Made by a program: the position numbers and the translations under genes
Assembly (NCBI RefSeq): GCF_900461105.1
Contig: NZ_UFWZ01000001.1
Coordinates: 1,984,001 to 2,048,000 of the forward strand
DNA from: Clostridium putrefaciens
GTDB lineage: Bacteria > Bacillota > Clostridia > Clostridiales > Clostridiaceae
DNA length: 64,000 nt
Direction of reading: 5' to 3'
Shown: one piece after another, positions 8,739 to 17,352 of the stretch
Numbering within the stretch: the stretch's first letter is position 1
Layout of the letters: every line of letters begins with the position of its first letter
Notes under the pieces: model-generated
Told to the model about the DNA's origin: nothing
Seen by the model: the letters and a program-made list of their open reading frames with translations, nothing else
Databases searched by the model: none

Positions 8739-8790
8739 TATATAATTTGAAAATTTTTCTTAGTTATCTTAATATTATTTAACTTAGTTT

Positions 8791-9340
8791 TTATGGAAGA
8801 GCTATATAGTTAAATCCATTAATAAGTTTCACTTCTTTTCCATCTGGATTTATTACTCTAACATCTACTAGGCCTACCTTATCTGATGTTGGTATAGTAA
8901 CTCTCATATAAGTTGCGCTGTTTAATGCTACATCCAAACCATCTTTATCTCCAAATTTAACCTTAACACCTTCTTGGAAGTCCTTTCCGTATATGGTTAT
9001 CCTTTTATTTGTTTCATTATACACAACGGAATTTGGAGTTATAGTTGTTATTACTGGTGCTGGTTTTTCTGGCATAGGTTTATAATCAAATCCACTACTA
9101 AGTTTTACTTCCTTACCATCTGGATTTATTATAGTAATGTCAACTGCCCCTATTTTATCTGATGTTGGTACAGTAACTCTCATATAAGTTGCGCTGTTTA
9201 ACGCTACATCCAAACCCTCTTTATCTCCGAATCTAACTTTAACGCCTTCTTGGAAGTCACTACCATATATAGTTATCCTTTTGTTTGTTTCATTATATAT
9301 AATTGAATTTGGAGTTATAGTTGTTATTTTTGGTGCTGGT
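8791..9340 (-). repeat. Near-identical tandem IPT/TIG-encoding units (repeats 10 and 11)
   Basis: The last two units of the vWA/TIG gene, each about 276 bp, encode almost the same 92 residues (both contain GLDVALNSATYMRVT and NETNKRITIYG). DNA similarity is high too, including silent positions, so this is a young internal duplication where repeat number could change by recombination or slippage. Confidence 0.8.
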
Positions 9341-12300
9341 TTTTCTGGAATTGGTAAATAATTATACCCTTTCTCCACCACACCAGTTTTTCCATCCGGA
9401 TTTATCAACATTATATCTGCAAGTCCCGGTGAATCTGCCTTAGGGATCAAGACTCTTATCTGTTTATCATTTACAAATGTTACTTTTAAAGAATCTTTTC
9501 CACCTATTTTCGCCTGAATTCCTGGTTCAAAACCTATACCATATATATATATTGTATTATTATCCTCATTATATATACTTTCTTTTGATTTATATGAAGT
9601 TATTTCAGGACTAGGTGTATCATTATAATTATATGACTTATCAACCTTTACTTCTTGTCCATCTGGATTTATTACTGTTACATCTACTATATTGGGTTTA
9701 TCTGTAGCTGGAACAATAACTCTAAGATGCTTTGAACCGTACAACTTTACATTTAGAGATTTTTTATCTCCAAACTTAACCTCAGCACCATCTTGAAAGT
9801 TCTTTCCATATATGCTTATTGTTTGATTTCCATTATTATATATACTTGAATTTGGAGTTATAGATATTACTTCTGGTGCTGGTTTTGCTGGCACCGGTAT
9901 ATAACTTAATCCATCAACAAGTTTTATTTCTTTTCCATCTGGATTTATAACTGTCACATCAACTATAACTGGTTTATCCACAGTTGGTACGGTAACTCTA
10001 AGATGAGTTTCACCACTTAAAGTTACATTTAAAGCTTCTTGATCTCCAAATTTAACCTTAGCGCCCTTTTGGAAGCTCTGACCATATATACTTATTATGC
10101 TCTTTTCATTATATATAACAGAACTTGGAGTTATAGATGTTATTTCTGGTGCTGGTTTTTCTGGAACAGCCTTATAATTAAATCCATTAACAAGCTTTAT
10201 CTCTTTTCCATCTGGATTTATTACTGTTACATCTACTTCACCTGGTTTTTCTACAGTCGGAACAGTAACTCTAAGATATTTCTCACTGTTTAATGATATA
10301 TCTAAACCTTCTTTATCTCCAAATCTAACTTTAACTCCACTTTGGAAGTTTTTTCCGTATATACTTATTCTCTCATTTGTTTCATTAAAAATAATTGAAT
10401 TTGGAGTTATAGATGTTATTTCTGGTGATAACTTTTCTGGAGTTGGAATGTAATTATATCCATTATCAAGCTTTACTTGCTTACCATTTGGATTTATAAC
10501 CACCACATCTACCACGCTTACTTTGTCTACCGTTGGTACAGTGACTCTAATATTAGTTGCACTATTTACTGATATATTTAGACCATCTTTATTTCCAAAC
10601 TTAACCTTAGCTCCCTTTTCGAACCCACTACCATATATGGTTATAACCTTACCTTCTTCATTATATACACCTTTATTAGGACTTAAAGATATTATTTCTG
10701 GAGACGGTATATCTTTATAATCAAATCCATTAACTGATATCGCCTCTTTAGCATCTGGATTTATAACTTTTACATCTACAGATTTCACCTTATCACTTAC
10801 TGGCACTTTAACTTTTAAGCTATTAGCACTAAAATTTAATATATTAGATTCAGTATTATCTATAAATACCTTACAATCTTTTTCAAAATTTTCACCTTTA
10901 ATAGTTATCTCTACTTCTTCGTTAATATATGCGTTATTTGGAGTTATACTTGATATAGCTGGTATAATCACCGGCTTTATCTTATAAGTATACGCCTTCA
11001 ATAAATTAGCTTCTTGCATATCTGGATTTATAACTTTTACATCAACAACTTGTCCATCATTAACTTTTGGAACATTAGCCGTTATTTTATTAGAATCCAC
11101 AATTACAACGTCAGTTGCTTCATTTACCCCAAAGTAAACCTTAGCCCCTGATTTGAAGTTCTTCCCAGTAATAGCAACACTATTAGATTCATCTATGAAT
11201 CCTTCTGATGGTGTTATTCTAGTCATTACTGGTGCTGGAAGGACTTCCGCTTCGTATGTGAATCCATCTGCTACGGTAATAGTTGATTCATCTTTATCAG
11301 GATTAGTTACTGTTACATCAACCATTCCTGGACTTTCCACTTCATCTGTTAGGGCATAAATCAAAGTTGGATTTTTGTATATTACCTTTTTAGCTTCTTT
11401 ATTACCAATTTTAACTTTTACTCCGTTTAAAAAATGATTTCCTCTTATTGTTACTGTGGTATTACCAGTAACAAGTCCTTTATTAGGAGCAATGCTTGTT
11501 ACTTCTGGTTTAGTCCAATAAAGATAGCTACTTTTTGCAGATTTCTTATCTATATTGACAACTTTTAAATCTACAGCTTTTTGTTTTCCTTCTGGAACAA
11601 TTGCCCTTATTTCATTTTCACTAACATAATCAACTTTAGCAGCTAAAGTACTATCAAAATAAACTTTAACACCTGATTTAAAGTTAGTTCCCTTTATTAT
11701 TATTTCATTTCCTCCAGCTACATCTCCATTATCTGGAGTAACTGTTGTTATAGTTGGTGCATTATATTCAACACTTACTTTTGGTATATTAAAATTAATT
11801 GTTTTTTTAGCTCCTGCAAAATCTTTATAATTAACATCAGACTCTAAGGATACAGGATATTTACCTAAGGATGTTAAATTCTTTACTCTTATCTTATAAT
11901 TAAAGCTTAGCTGCTGATCTTTGAGCTCTAATAAGTGCCAAGATATCTCATTACCATTTACCGTAGGTTTTGGTATATTAGTATCATAAGAACCTGGTAC
12001 AATTTCAAACTCTGGTGATACAACATCTTTTATAGTTAAATCATAAGCAGATGCTATACCTATCTCCTTTACTATAGACTTATATATCTCATTCAATCCT
12101 ACTGATCCAAGTACGAAGTGATGATGTTGAGATGTAGTTGCCATTTCCTTCAAAACATTGTTTTGAGGGCTAAGTAAAGGGTTATTACCTTGATCTAATA
12201 AAGCAATAGTATAAAATATTATACCTGCATCTTTAGAGACAGCTGCTGCCTCTTTGGCATGTCTAAATCCAGCCTCTTCACTTCCACCATAATTTGCAGC

Positions 12301-12828
12301 TCCATCTGTCATTATTATAATAACAGGTTGAGCGTCTTCTCTATGACCTTGTAGCATTTCTGTAGCTTTTGCAATAGCACTACCAGTGTGAGTACCTCCA
12401 CCTGATTTTATGCCACTTATATAACTTTTAAGTTCTAAAGGGTCATTTGTTAGTGGTAGTGAACCTATATTTTGTGTGAAACTAAAATCCACAATACCCA
12501 CTCTATGTTTTGTCATATCCATTAAATCAACAAAAGCCTTTGCTGACTCTCTAGCATCTTCAATCTTTTGACCATTCATACTTCCTGACTTATCTATTAT
12601 AAGTATTACGTCATTTGGCATTACTGTATTAGGTGGTGGTGTACCCTTCACATTCACCGTTACATTAATTTCTTCTCCATGAGTTACAGTATCTTTTTCA
12701 ATTTCTTTAGAAATCTTTACTGTATCTACTGCAGCATTAGCTGTAAATGATACATTTGCAAATAAGGCATTGAAGAAAAATACTGATAATATAAATATAC
12801 TAACAACCTTTTTATTAACTTTTCTCAT
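8791..12828 (-). CDS. Secreted vWA-domain protein with 11 IPT/TIG repeats
   Basis: This 1345-residue protein has a Sec signal peptide (basic start, hydrophobic stretch, likely cut after ANAA near residue 33). A von Willebrand A domain (about 70-255) has a complete MIDAS: D79, S81 and S83 in DKSGSMNG, a Thr in GGGTHTG near 146, and D175 in MTDG. A beta-rich linker (about 260-355) follows, then eleven IPT/TIG immunoglobulin-like repeats of about 90 residues to the last residue. The last two repeats are nearly identical and look recently duplicated. There is no LPxTG motif, no C-terminal membrane segment and no cell-wall binding module. It has its own AAGGAGG ribosome site and sits inside the flagellin island. 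An extracellular adhesin or filament-associated protein is plausible; the function is not known to me. Confidence 0.88.
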   Translation of the reverse strand: MRKVNKKVVSIFILSVFFFNALFANVSFTANAAVDTVKISKEIEKDTVTHGEEINVTVNVKGTPPPNTVMPNDVILIIDKSGSMNGQKIEDARESAKAFVDLMDMTKHRVGIVDFSFTQNIGSLPLTNDPLELKSYISGIKSGGGTHTGSAIAKATEMLQGHREDAQPVIIIMTDGAANYGGSEEAGFRHAKEAAAVSKDAGIIFYTIALLDQGNNPLLSPQNNVLKEMATTSQHHHFVLGSVGLNEIYKSIVKEIGIASAYDLTIKDVVSPEFEIVPGSYDTNIPKPTVNGNEISWHLLELKDQQLSFNYKIRVKNLTSLGKYPVSLESDVNYKDFAGAKKTINFNIPKVSVEYNAPTITTVTPDNGDVAGGNEIIIKGTNFKSGVKVYFDSTLAAKVDYVSENEIRAIVPEGKQKAVDLKVVNIDKKSAKSSYLYWTKPEVTSIAPNKGLVTGNTTVTIRGNHFLNGVKVKIGNKEAKKVIYKNPTLIYALTDEVESPGMVDVTVTNPDKDESTITVADGFTYEAEVLPAPVMTRITPSEGFIDESNSVAITGKNFKSGAKVYFGVNEATDVVIVDSNKITANVPKVNDGQVVDVKVINPDMQEANLLKAYTYKIKPVIIPAISSITPNNAYINEEVEITIKGENFEKDCKVFIDNTESNILNFSANSLKVKVPVSDKVKSVDVKVINPDAKEAISVNGFDYKDIPSPEIISLSPNKGVYNEEGKVITIYGSGFEKGAKVKFGNKDGLNISVNSATNIRVTVPTVDKVSVVDVVVINPNGKQVKLDNGYNYIPTPEKLSPEITSITPNSIIFNETNERISIYGKNFQSGVKVRFGDKEGLDISLNSEKYLRVTVPTVEKPGEVDVTVINPDGKEIKLVNGFNYKAVPEKPAPEITSITPSSVIYNEKSIISIYGQSFQKGAKVKFGDQEALNVTLSGETHLRVTVPTVDKPVIVDVTVINPDGKEIKLVDGLSYIPVPAKPAPEVISITPNSSIYNNGNQTISIYGKNFQDGAEVKFGDKKSLNVKLYGSKHLRVIVPATDKPNIVDVTVINPDGQEVKVDKSYNYNDTPSPEITSYKSKESIYNEDNNTIYIYGIGFEPGIQAKIGGKDSLKVTFVNDKQIRVLIPKADSPGLADIMLINPDGKTGVVEKGYNYLPIPEKPAPKITTITPNSIIYNETNKRITIYGSDFQEGVKVRFGDKEGLDVALNSATYMRVTVPTSDKIGAVDITIINPDGKEVKLSSGFDYKPMPEKPAPVITTITPNSVVYNETNKRITIYGKDFQEGVKVKFGDKDGLDVALNSATYMRVTIPTSDKVGLVDVRVINPDGKEVKLINGFNYIALP

Positions 12829-12849
12829 TATTATTTAGTCCTCCTTTTA

Positions 12850-12887
12850 TATTATAAGTACCCTAACATAATATCATACTTATAATA
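12850..12887 (-). promoter_or_regulatory. Inverted repeat in the leader of the vWA/TIG gene
   Basis: Perfect 11-base arms (TATTATAAGTA and TACTTATAATA) with a 16-nt spacer lie just before the AAGGAGG ribosome site. It may be an operator or an RNA hairpin near the start codon. The stem is almost all A/T, so the RNA form would be weak. No convincing promoter could be fixed in the 158-bp gap. Confidence 0.45.
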
Positions 12888-12903
12888 CTGTTAAATTATT
12901 TTA

Positions 12904-12928
12904 ATTAAGGCTTTATATTAGCCTTAAT
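12904..12928 (-). terminator. Weak terminator-like hairpin after flagellin B
   Basis: ATTAAGGCT and AGCCTTAAT form a 9-bp stem with a 7-nt loop about 60 bp beyond the flagellin B stop. The following minus-strand tract (TAAAATAATTT) is only moderately T-rich, so read-through into the vWA/TIG gene is possible. Confidence 0.55.
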
Positions 12929-12986
12929 CAAGATTTCTTAAATTTAATATAAAATTTAAATATCCATCTAAAACTTAGGATTTTAT

Positions 12987-13811
12987 TTATTTCAGCAATT
13001 CTAAAATCCTTTGAGGATTTTGATTAGCTTGCCTTAAAATGTTTTGGGTTGAATGTTTTAACACATTACTTTTACTATATTCCATCATTTCTCTAGCTAT
13101 ATCTGAATCCCTTATTCTAGATTCCGATTGTTGTAAGTTTTCTGAAGCATTATTTAAATTATTTATGGAATATTCTAATCTATTTTGCGCCGCTCCAAGC
13201 TTGCTTCTTTCTTCAGAAACCTTTTTTAAGGCTGTATTTACTATATCAACATTTATTTCTGAATCTGCTATTGGCGGTGCAAGTGGTATCATCATGGATG
13301 AAGGTAGATTTAATCCCATATTAGTTAAATCACTAATACTTAAATCCACACTTTGTCCAGTATTAGCACCGATTTGAAACTTTTGCATAAAAAAGGTTCC
13401 ATCTAAAAGCACCTTTGTATTAAATGCTGTAGTTTCTGAAATATGATCGTTTGCCTCTAAAAGCTGAATAATTTCTCTATCTATACATGCTCTATCTTCC
13501 TCTGTTAGTGTATCTGTGGCCTTTTGTACACAGAGTTCTCTCATTCTTTGCATCATACTTTGCATTTCATTCATAGCCCCTTCAGCCGTTTGAATCAAGG
13601 AAACCCCATCCTGACCATTCCTGGATGACTGATCTAATCCCCTTATTTGAGCTCGCATCTTTTCAGATATTGAAAGCCCTGCAGCATCATCTGCCGATCT
13701 ATTAATTCTTAAACCAGAAGATAACCTTTCTGAAATCTTTGCAACATTTGATACATGACCTTTCATTTGCCTATGGGATTGCATAGCAGTAATATTATGA
13801 TAAATTATCAT
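12987..13811 (-). CDS. Flagellin (copy B), cysteine-containing variant
   Basis: A 274-residue flagellin with full D0/D1 signatures (SGLRINRSADDAAGLSISEK; ESRIRDSDIAREMMEYSKSN) and no outer domain. It is clearly related to copies A and C but diverged throughout the middle (a Met/Pro-rich stretch replaces the A/C sequence around residues 170-185). It carries cysteines at about 94 and 109. Its ribosome site is AAAGGAGGTGA. No sigma-28 promoter is seen in the short gap (13812-13866) below the flagellin A terminator, so it may depend on read-through from flagellin A. It probably encodes a minor filament subunit. Confidence 0.93.
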   Translation of the reverse strand: MIIYHNITAMQSHRQMKGHVSNVAKISERLSSGLRINRSADDAAGLSISEKMRAQIRGLDQSSRNGQDGVSLIQTAEGAMNEMQSMMQRMRELCVQKATDTLTEEDRACIDREIIQLLEANDHISETTAFNTKVLLDGTFFMQKFQIGANTGQSVDLSISDLTNMGLNLPSSMMIPLAPPIADSEINVDIVNTALKKVSEERSKLGAAQNRLEYSINNLNNASENLQQSESRIRDSDIAREMMEYSKSNVLKHSTQNILRQANQNPQRILELLK

Positions 13812-13866
13812 ACTTTCACCTCCTTTTAAAGAGAGTTTTGAAAAAAAATGTAATAGTCCTTATTAT

Positions 13867-13901
13867 CAAAAATAGTTAGAGCTAAGCTCTAACTATTTTT
13901 G
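13867..13901 (-). terminator. Terminator after flagellin A
   Basis: A 16-bp perfect stem (CAAAAATAGTTAGAGC and its complement) with a TAA loop, ending in TTTTTG on the minus strand, 18 bp past the flagellin A stop. It is strong and symmetrical, so some read-through is needed if flagellin B has no promoter of its own. Confidence 0.88.
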
Positions 13902-13918
13902 ATTTTATCTTGTATATC

Positions 13919-14758
13919 TTATCTTAGTAATTGAAGAACTCCTTGTGGAGCTTGATTAGCTTGTGCAAGCATTGCTTGTGCAGCTTGTTGTAATATATTA
14001 TCCTTTGAGAAGTTCATCATTTCTTTTGCCATGTCTACATCTCTAACTCTTGATTCTGCTGCTTGTAAGTTTTCTGATGAATTACCAAGGTTAGCTATAG
14101 TATGTTCTAATCTATTTTGGTAAGCTCCAAGTAATGATCTACCTGTTGATACCTCTTTTAAATTATTATTTACTACTTCAATAAATTCTGTTGCTTTTGC
14201 ATGATCTTCAACTGAAGCTGCTTTATCGTTTAGTGCTTCTACTATCTCAGTTAAGTTTATACCCTTAGTAACAAATTGAAGTTCCATCTTTTGCCCTTTA
14301 TTTGCTCCTACTTGTATGTTTAACTTTCCAGCATCTCCTGCTGTTCCATCTAATAAGTTTAGTTCATTAAATTGTGTGTTTTCTTTTATTCTTACTAGTT
14401 CTAGTCCTAATTGTGCTATTTCTTGTCCTAAAGAATCTCTATCAACTTTTACGTTAGTATCATTAGCAGATTGAACCGCTAATTCTCTCATTCTTTGAAC
14501 TATAGAGTGAACTTCGTTTAGCGCTCCCTCTGCTGTTTGGATCATTGATATTCCATCTTGAGAGTTTCTTGAAGCTTGATCTAATCCTCTAATTTGTGCT
14601 CTCATTTTTTCTGATATGGATAAACCTGCTGCGTCATCCCCTGATCTATTTATTCTTAACCCTGATGAAAGCTTTTCCATTGACTTACCAGCACTTGCAG
14701 TGTTTATACTCATTTGTCTGTGTGAGTTCATAGCGTTTAAATTGTGATTAATTATCAT
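13919..14758 (-). CDS. hag: Flagellin (copy A)
   Basis: A 279-residue flagellin with the same architecture as copy C and only two residue differences from it. It has the N-terminal SGLRINRSGDDAAGL and C-terminal QANQAPQGVLQLLR export/assembly regions, no outer domain and no cysteine. It is the first flagellin after the fliD/fliT-like end of the late operon and has its own sigma-28-like promoter and CsrA-type leader. The near-identity to copy C at DNA level, silent sites included, points to recent duplication or gene conversion. Confidence 0.97.
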   Translation of the reverse strand: MIINHNLNAMNSHRQMSINTASAGKSMEKLSSGLRINRSGDDAAGLSISEKMRAQIRGLDQASRNSQDGISMIQTAEGALNEVHSIVQRMRELAVQSANDTNVKVDRDSLGQEIAQLGLELVRIKENTQFNELNLLDGTAGDAGKLNIQVGANKGQKMELQFVTKGINLTEIVEALNDKAASVEDHAKATEFIEVVNNNLKEVSTGRSLLGAYQNRLEHTIANLGNSSENLQAAESRVRDVDMAKEMMNFSKDNILQQAAQAMLAQANQAPQGVLQLLR

Positions 14759-14765
14759 AATATAT

Positions 14766-14802
14766 TCCTCCTTGATATTTTGTTTTTAGACATCCCTGTC
14801 CA
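14766..14802 (-). promoter_or_regulatory. Proposed CsrA-binding leader of flagellin A
   Basis: GGACAGGGATGT (minus strand, 14790-14801) matches RUACARGGAUGU at 11 of 12 positions. It differs from the flagellin C site only at the R position (G for A), which the consensus allows. The GACA/TGTC stem is kept and the AAGGAGGAA ribosome site follows at the same spacing. Preservation of the motif through the base change supports function. Confidence 0.75.
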
Positions 14803-14856
14803 TTTTATAATGAAGTCTAATTAGACTTATTAACTTTAAATCTTTATCTACTTTAT

Positions 14857-14883
14857 ATATCGTACATTTATGAATATACTTTA
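14857..14883 (-). promoter_or_regulatory. Sigma-28-type promoter of flagellin A
   Basis: TAAA (14880-14883), 15 bp, then TACGATAT (14857-14864) on the minus strand, identical in layout to the flagellin C promoter. Confidence 0.8.
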
Positions 14884-14944
14884 TATATAATTTAAACTTT
14901 TTATATTTTTTATATTATGCATACGTTTTATTTTAATTAGACCT

Positions 14945-15289
14945 TTATACCTTTTTATTGAAATATATAGAGTCAACAGAAAATTCCTTTGTATAGCTCT
15001 TATTTACATCTTTTTTGCTTCTTATTTTCCCTATCTCTTCCTTATATATTTTCCTTTTTTCTTTCATTATATTTGATAGTTTCTCTTGTAATTGCATTAT
15101 TTTAAATTTGTTACATATAATTACAAAGTCTTCTTTTGTGTAGTCCAAAGCCTCAATGCAATGTATAATATTTTCCCTAATATCAAGAATACTTTCTAAT
15201 GAATCTAATTCTTCTTTTTCTAAAAGTTCTATGGCTTTTATCGTATCTTTACTATAACTTTGTATATATTTTTCTAATTCATAAGTCAT
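14945..15289 (-). CDS. Small helical protein, likely FliT-type flagellar chaperone
   Basis: A product of about 114 residues, almost entirely helical and rich in Glu, Lys and Ile, with no membrane segment. It follows fliD by about 18 bp, the place where Firmicutes usually encode FliT, the export chaperone of the filament cap protein. I start it at the ATG at 15289, seven bases after AGGGG; another ATG lies two codons upstream. FliT proteins are poorly conserved, so the name rests on size, composition and position; no symbol is assigned. Confidence 0.6.
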   Translation of the reverse strand: MTYELEKYIQSYSKDTIKAIELLEKEELDSLESILDIRENIIHCIEALDYTKEDFVIICNKFKIMQLQEKLSNIMKEKRKIYKEEIGKIRSKKDVNKSYTKEFSVDSIYFNKKV

Positions 15290-15306
15290 GAACATACCCC
15301 TATCTT

Positions 15307-16935
15307 TTACTTAGCTCCGTTCCCAGACTGTTGTGCAAACCATGCCGCTTGTGAATTAGCCTTTTGCATAGCCTTTTCTAGTTGTGCAAACTTAAGGTAA
15401 TATCTATTTTCTCTTTGTGCCAACTTTTTCTCCATCTCATATATCTTTTCTTCTTTTTCTTTTATATTATTACTAAATAAATTAGATTTTTCAGAAAAGT
15501 GTCCTTTTATACCTGCCTTTTCTATGAATATTCCTCTCTTACCATATTTATCTCTTGTGGTTCTAGTATAATCCATAATAATATCATTAACTCTTTGAAA
15601 TATTCCTTCTTCTTTAAATCTTGTTTGCTTATCAGCATGAGAAGCATCTGAATTATATACTTTATGACTTTCCGATGTTTTTGTGAAAAGTTTAGTTACT
15701 TCTTCAGGCTTATCTCTAAGTGCTTCTTTTAACTTTTTATCATCAATAACTAACTTCCCTCTTTGTCTTGTATCTGAAGAAGTTGATATCCCAATATCAG
15801 AAAGGTTTATATCCATACCTTTTACAGAACCCTTCATACCTTTATCGTAATAAAAGAAGGCTCCCCTAAGCTCATCTAACATGCCTCTTAGATCTTCATC
15901 TCCCTTTAATAGACCTTCTTTAGCTCTTCCTTCCCAAAGTTTTATTTCATCTTCTTTCATATCTTTCTTTTGCTCTTCTGTAAGAGGAAGATATTTATAT
16001 TGCCTCTTTTCTTCAGTTCTCTTACCTATATTATCTATGAGTTCATTGTACTTTTCTACAAACCCTTTTATCTTTTCAAGAGGCTTATCAACATTGTTTT
16101 TAATGGATATAACATTACTACCTTTATCAACTAATGTGTAACTAATCCCATCTATAGTAAAATCATTTGAAGACTTTTTAACAGAAACCCCAGTGCTAGA
16201 CCCTGGAGGAGTTATTATAGACATAGAATCTTTACCTTTTTCTTCTTTACCTTTAAGTCCCATACCAAATATATTATTAATGGTATCTTCCGTTCCTAAT
16301 TTAATACTAGTATCTTCACCATATTTCTCACCTTTTAATGTAAAGTTTTCTGTAAGTTCGCTATAATATAATTTTACATTTCCATTAGTTTTATCAGATA
16401 TAAGTTTCGATAAATCCCTTACTGACATATCATCTTTTTCAAGTTTAATTTGTACTGATTCCTGTGGGTTACTACCCACCTTGTAAGTTAACGTAAAGAA
16501 GTCGTTTTTATTTATTCCAACACTAGATAGTTTTGAATCATTACTTATACTCTTACCTAGCTTTTTACCCTGTATGCTTGCCTGAGCCGCTAGTTCTCCT
16601 ACTTCTATCTTATAATTACCTTCTATAGCACCAGATCCCGCTGTTACCTTAACACTTGCTGCTTTATTACTTGCTTCATTAGCTGTATCAACATCATAAG
16701 CTACAAATGAATCTTCCGTTAACATATAATCTTTATTATTCAATATCTCAAAATAATTATTTTTAAATTTATTTGTTTCTGTTAACATATCTCTATATAA
16801 TTCTTGTTTCCATTGAATTAGTTGACTATCTTGTCTAACCTTATCTACCCTAATCTTATATGGTTTCATCATTTGTTTTACCATATTTTCCGTATCCATA
16901 CCTGTAGCTAGTCCACTTAATCTCATCTGTGACAT
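15307..16935 (-). CDS. fliD: Flagellar hook-associated protein 2 (filament cap) FliD
   Basis: FliD forms the cap at the filament tip and folds incoming flagellin. The 542-residue protein opens with the FliD signature (MRLSGLATGMDTENMVKQMM), has the FliD_C region with GDEDLRGMLDELRG and SDIGISTSSDTRQRGKLVID, and ends in a coiled coil (KEKEEKIYEMEKKLAQRENR) with a helical tail. It follows fliS by about 22 bp in the late operon. Length is normal. Confidence 0.96.
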   Translation of the reverse strand: MSQMRLSGLATGMDTENMVKQMMKPYKIRVDKVRQDSQLIQWKQELYRDMLTETNKFKNNYFEILNNKDYMLTEDSFVAYDVDTANEASNKAASVKVTAGSGAIEGNYKIEVGELAAQASIQGKKLGKSISNDSKLSSVGINKNDFFTLTYKVGSNPQESVQIKLEKDDMSVRDLSKLISDKTNGNVKLYYSELTENFTLKGEKYGEDTSIKLGTEDTINNIFGMGLKGKEEKGKDSMSIITPPGSSTGVSVKKSSNDFTIDGISYTLVDKGSNVISIKNNVDKPLEKIKGFVEKYNELIDNIGKRTEEKRQYKYLPLTEEQKKDMKEDEIKLWEGRAKEGLLKGDEDLRGMLDELRGAFFYYDKGMKGSVKGMDINLSDIGISTSSDTRQRGKLVIDDKKLKEALRDKPEEVTKLFTKTSESHKVYNSDASHADKQTRFKEEGIFQRVNDIIMDYTRTTRDKYGKRGIFIEKAGIKGHFSEKSNLFSNNIKEKEEKIYEMEKKLAQRENRYYLKFAQLEKAMQKANSQAAWFAQQSGNGAK

Positions 16936-16957
16936 ATATTATTCCTCCTTAAAATTA

Positions 16958-17341
16958 TTAGTCTCTTTTTGATAGTTTATAAGCTTCATTCCACGTATCC
17001 CTTATATCCTCTATCAAAGGTATAATTTCATCTAATACCTCTATACTTTTCTTTATATTTGCTTTTGCTAATTGGTCATTTATAAACTCATAAACTAACA
17101 TTAAATCTCTTGCCCAAGCTCCACCTTTTTGTACATCAAGGGTAGCCATAAGCTCTATAAATATATCTTCTGTTTTCATTATATTTTCATGAGCTTTAAT
17201 AATATTTTTTTCTTCAATTCCTTGTCTTGCAGTCTTTACAAATGTAACTGCTCCATCTAAAAGCATAAGCAATAGTTGCTCCTTAGAGGCAAAATTTACA
17301 CTATTTTTCTTGTATATATTATAAGCATTATTGCTATACAT
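16958..17341 (-). CDS. fliS: Flagellin export chaperone FliS
   Basis: FliS binds the C-terminal D0 helix of newly made flagellin and prevents cytoplasmic polymerisation; in Bacillus it also helps FliW binding. The 127-residue, four-helix product starts YSNNAYNIYKKNSV and has the family motif ASKEQLLLMLLDGAV with KTARQGIEEK after it. It lies between a small unknown gene and fliD in the late flagellar operon. Confidence 0.96.
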   Translation of the reverse strand: MYSNNAYNIYKKNSVNFASKEQLLLMLLDGAVTFVKTARQGIEEKNIIKAHENIMKTEDIFIELMATLDVQKGGAWARDLMLVYEFINDQLAKANIKKSIEVLDEIIPLIEDIRDTWNEAYKLSKRD

Positions 17342-17352
17342 CCATGTTCCTC

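Larger units (their letters stand above)
7773..8750 (-). repeat. Long direct repeat, copy 1 (flagellin C with leader and promoter)
   Basis: This segment matches 13918-14893 almost base for base across coding sequence, leader and promoter, in the same orientation at a fixed offset of 6145 bp. Only scattered substitutions were seen on reading. Confidence 0.88.
13918..14893 (-). repeat. Long direct repeat, copy 2 (flagellin A with leader and promoter)
   Basis: Second member of the direct repeat of about 970 bp. Between the copies lie flagellin B and the vWA/TIG gene. Similarity stops just upstream of the sigma-28 promoter and just after the stop codon, where the two terminators differ. Confidence 0.88.

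Noticed and set aside
8974-11359. Several plus-strand open frames opposite the vWA/TIG gene.
   Set aside because: They are antisense shadows of a repetitive gene; they repeat with its 90-residue period, lack ribosome sites and encode low-complexity peptides.
8791-11760. The repetitive DNA as a CRISPR array or satellite repeat.
   Set aside because: The repeats are about 276 bp, diverged and in frame, coding for IPT/TIG domains; there is no short repeat/spacer pattern anywhere in the window.
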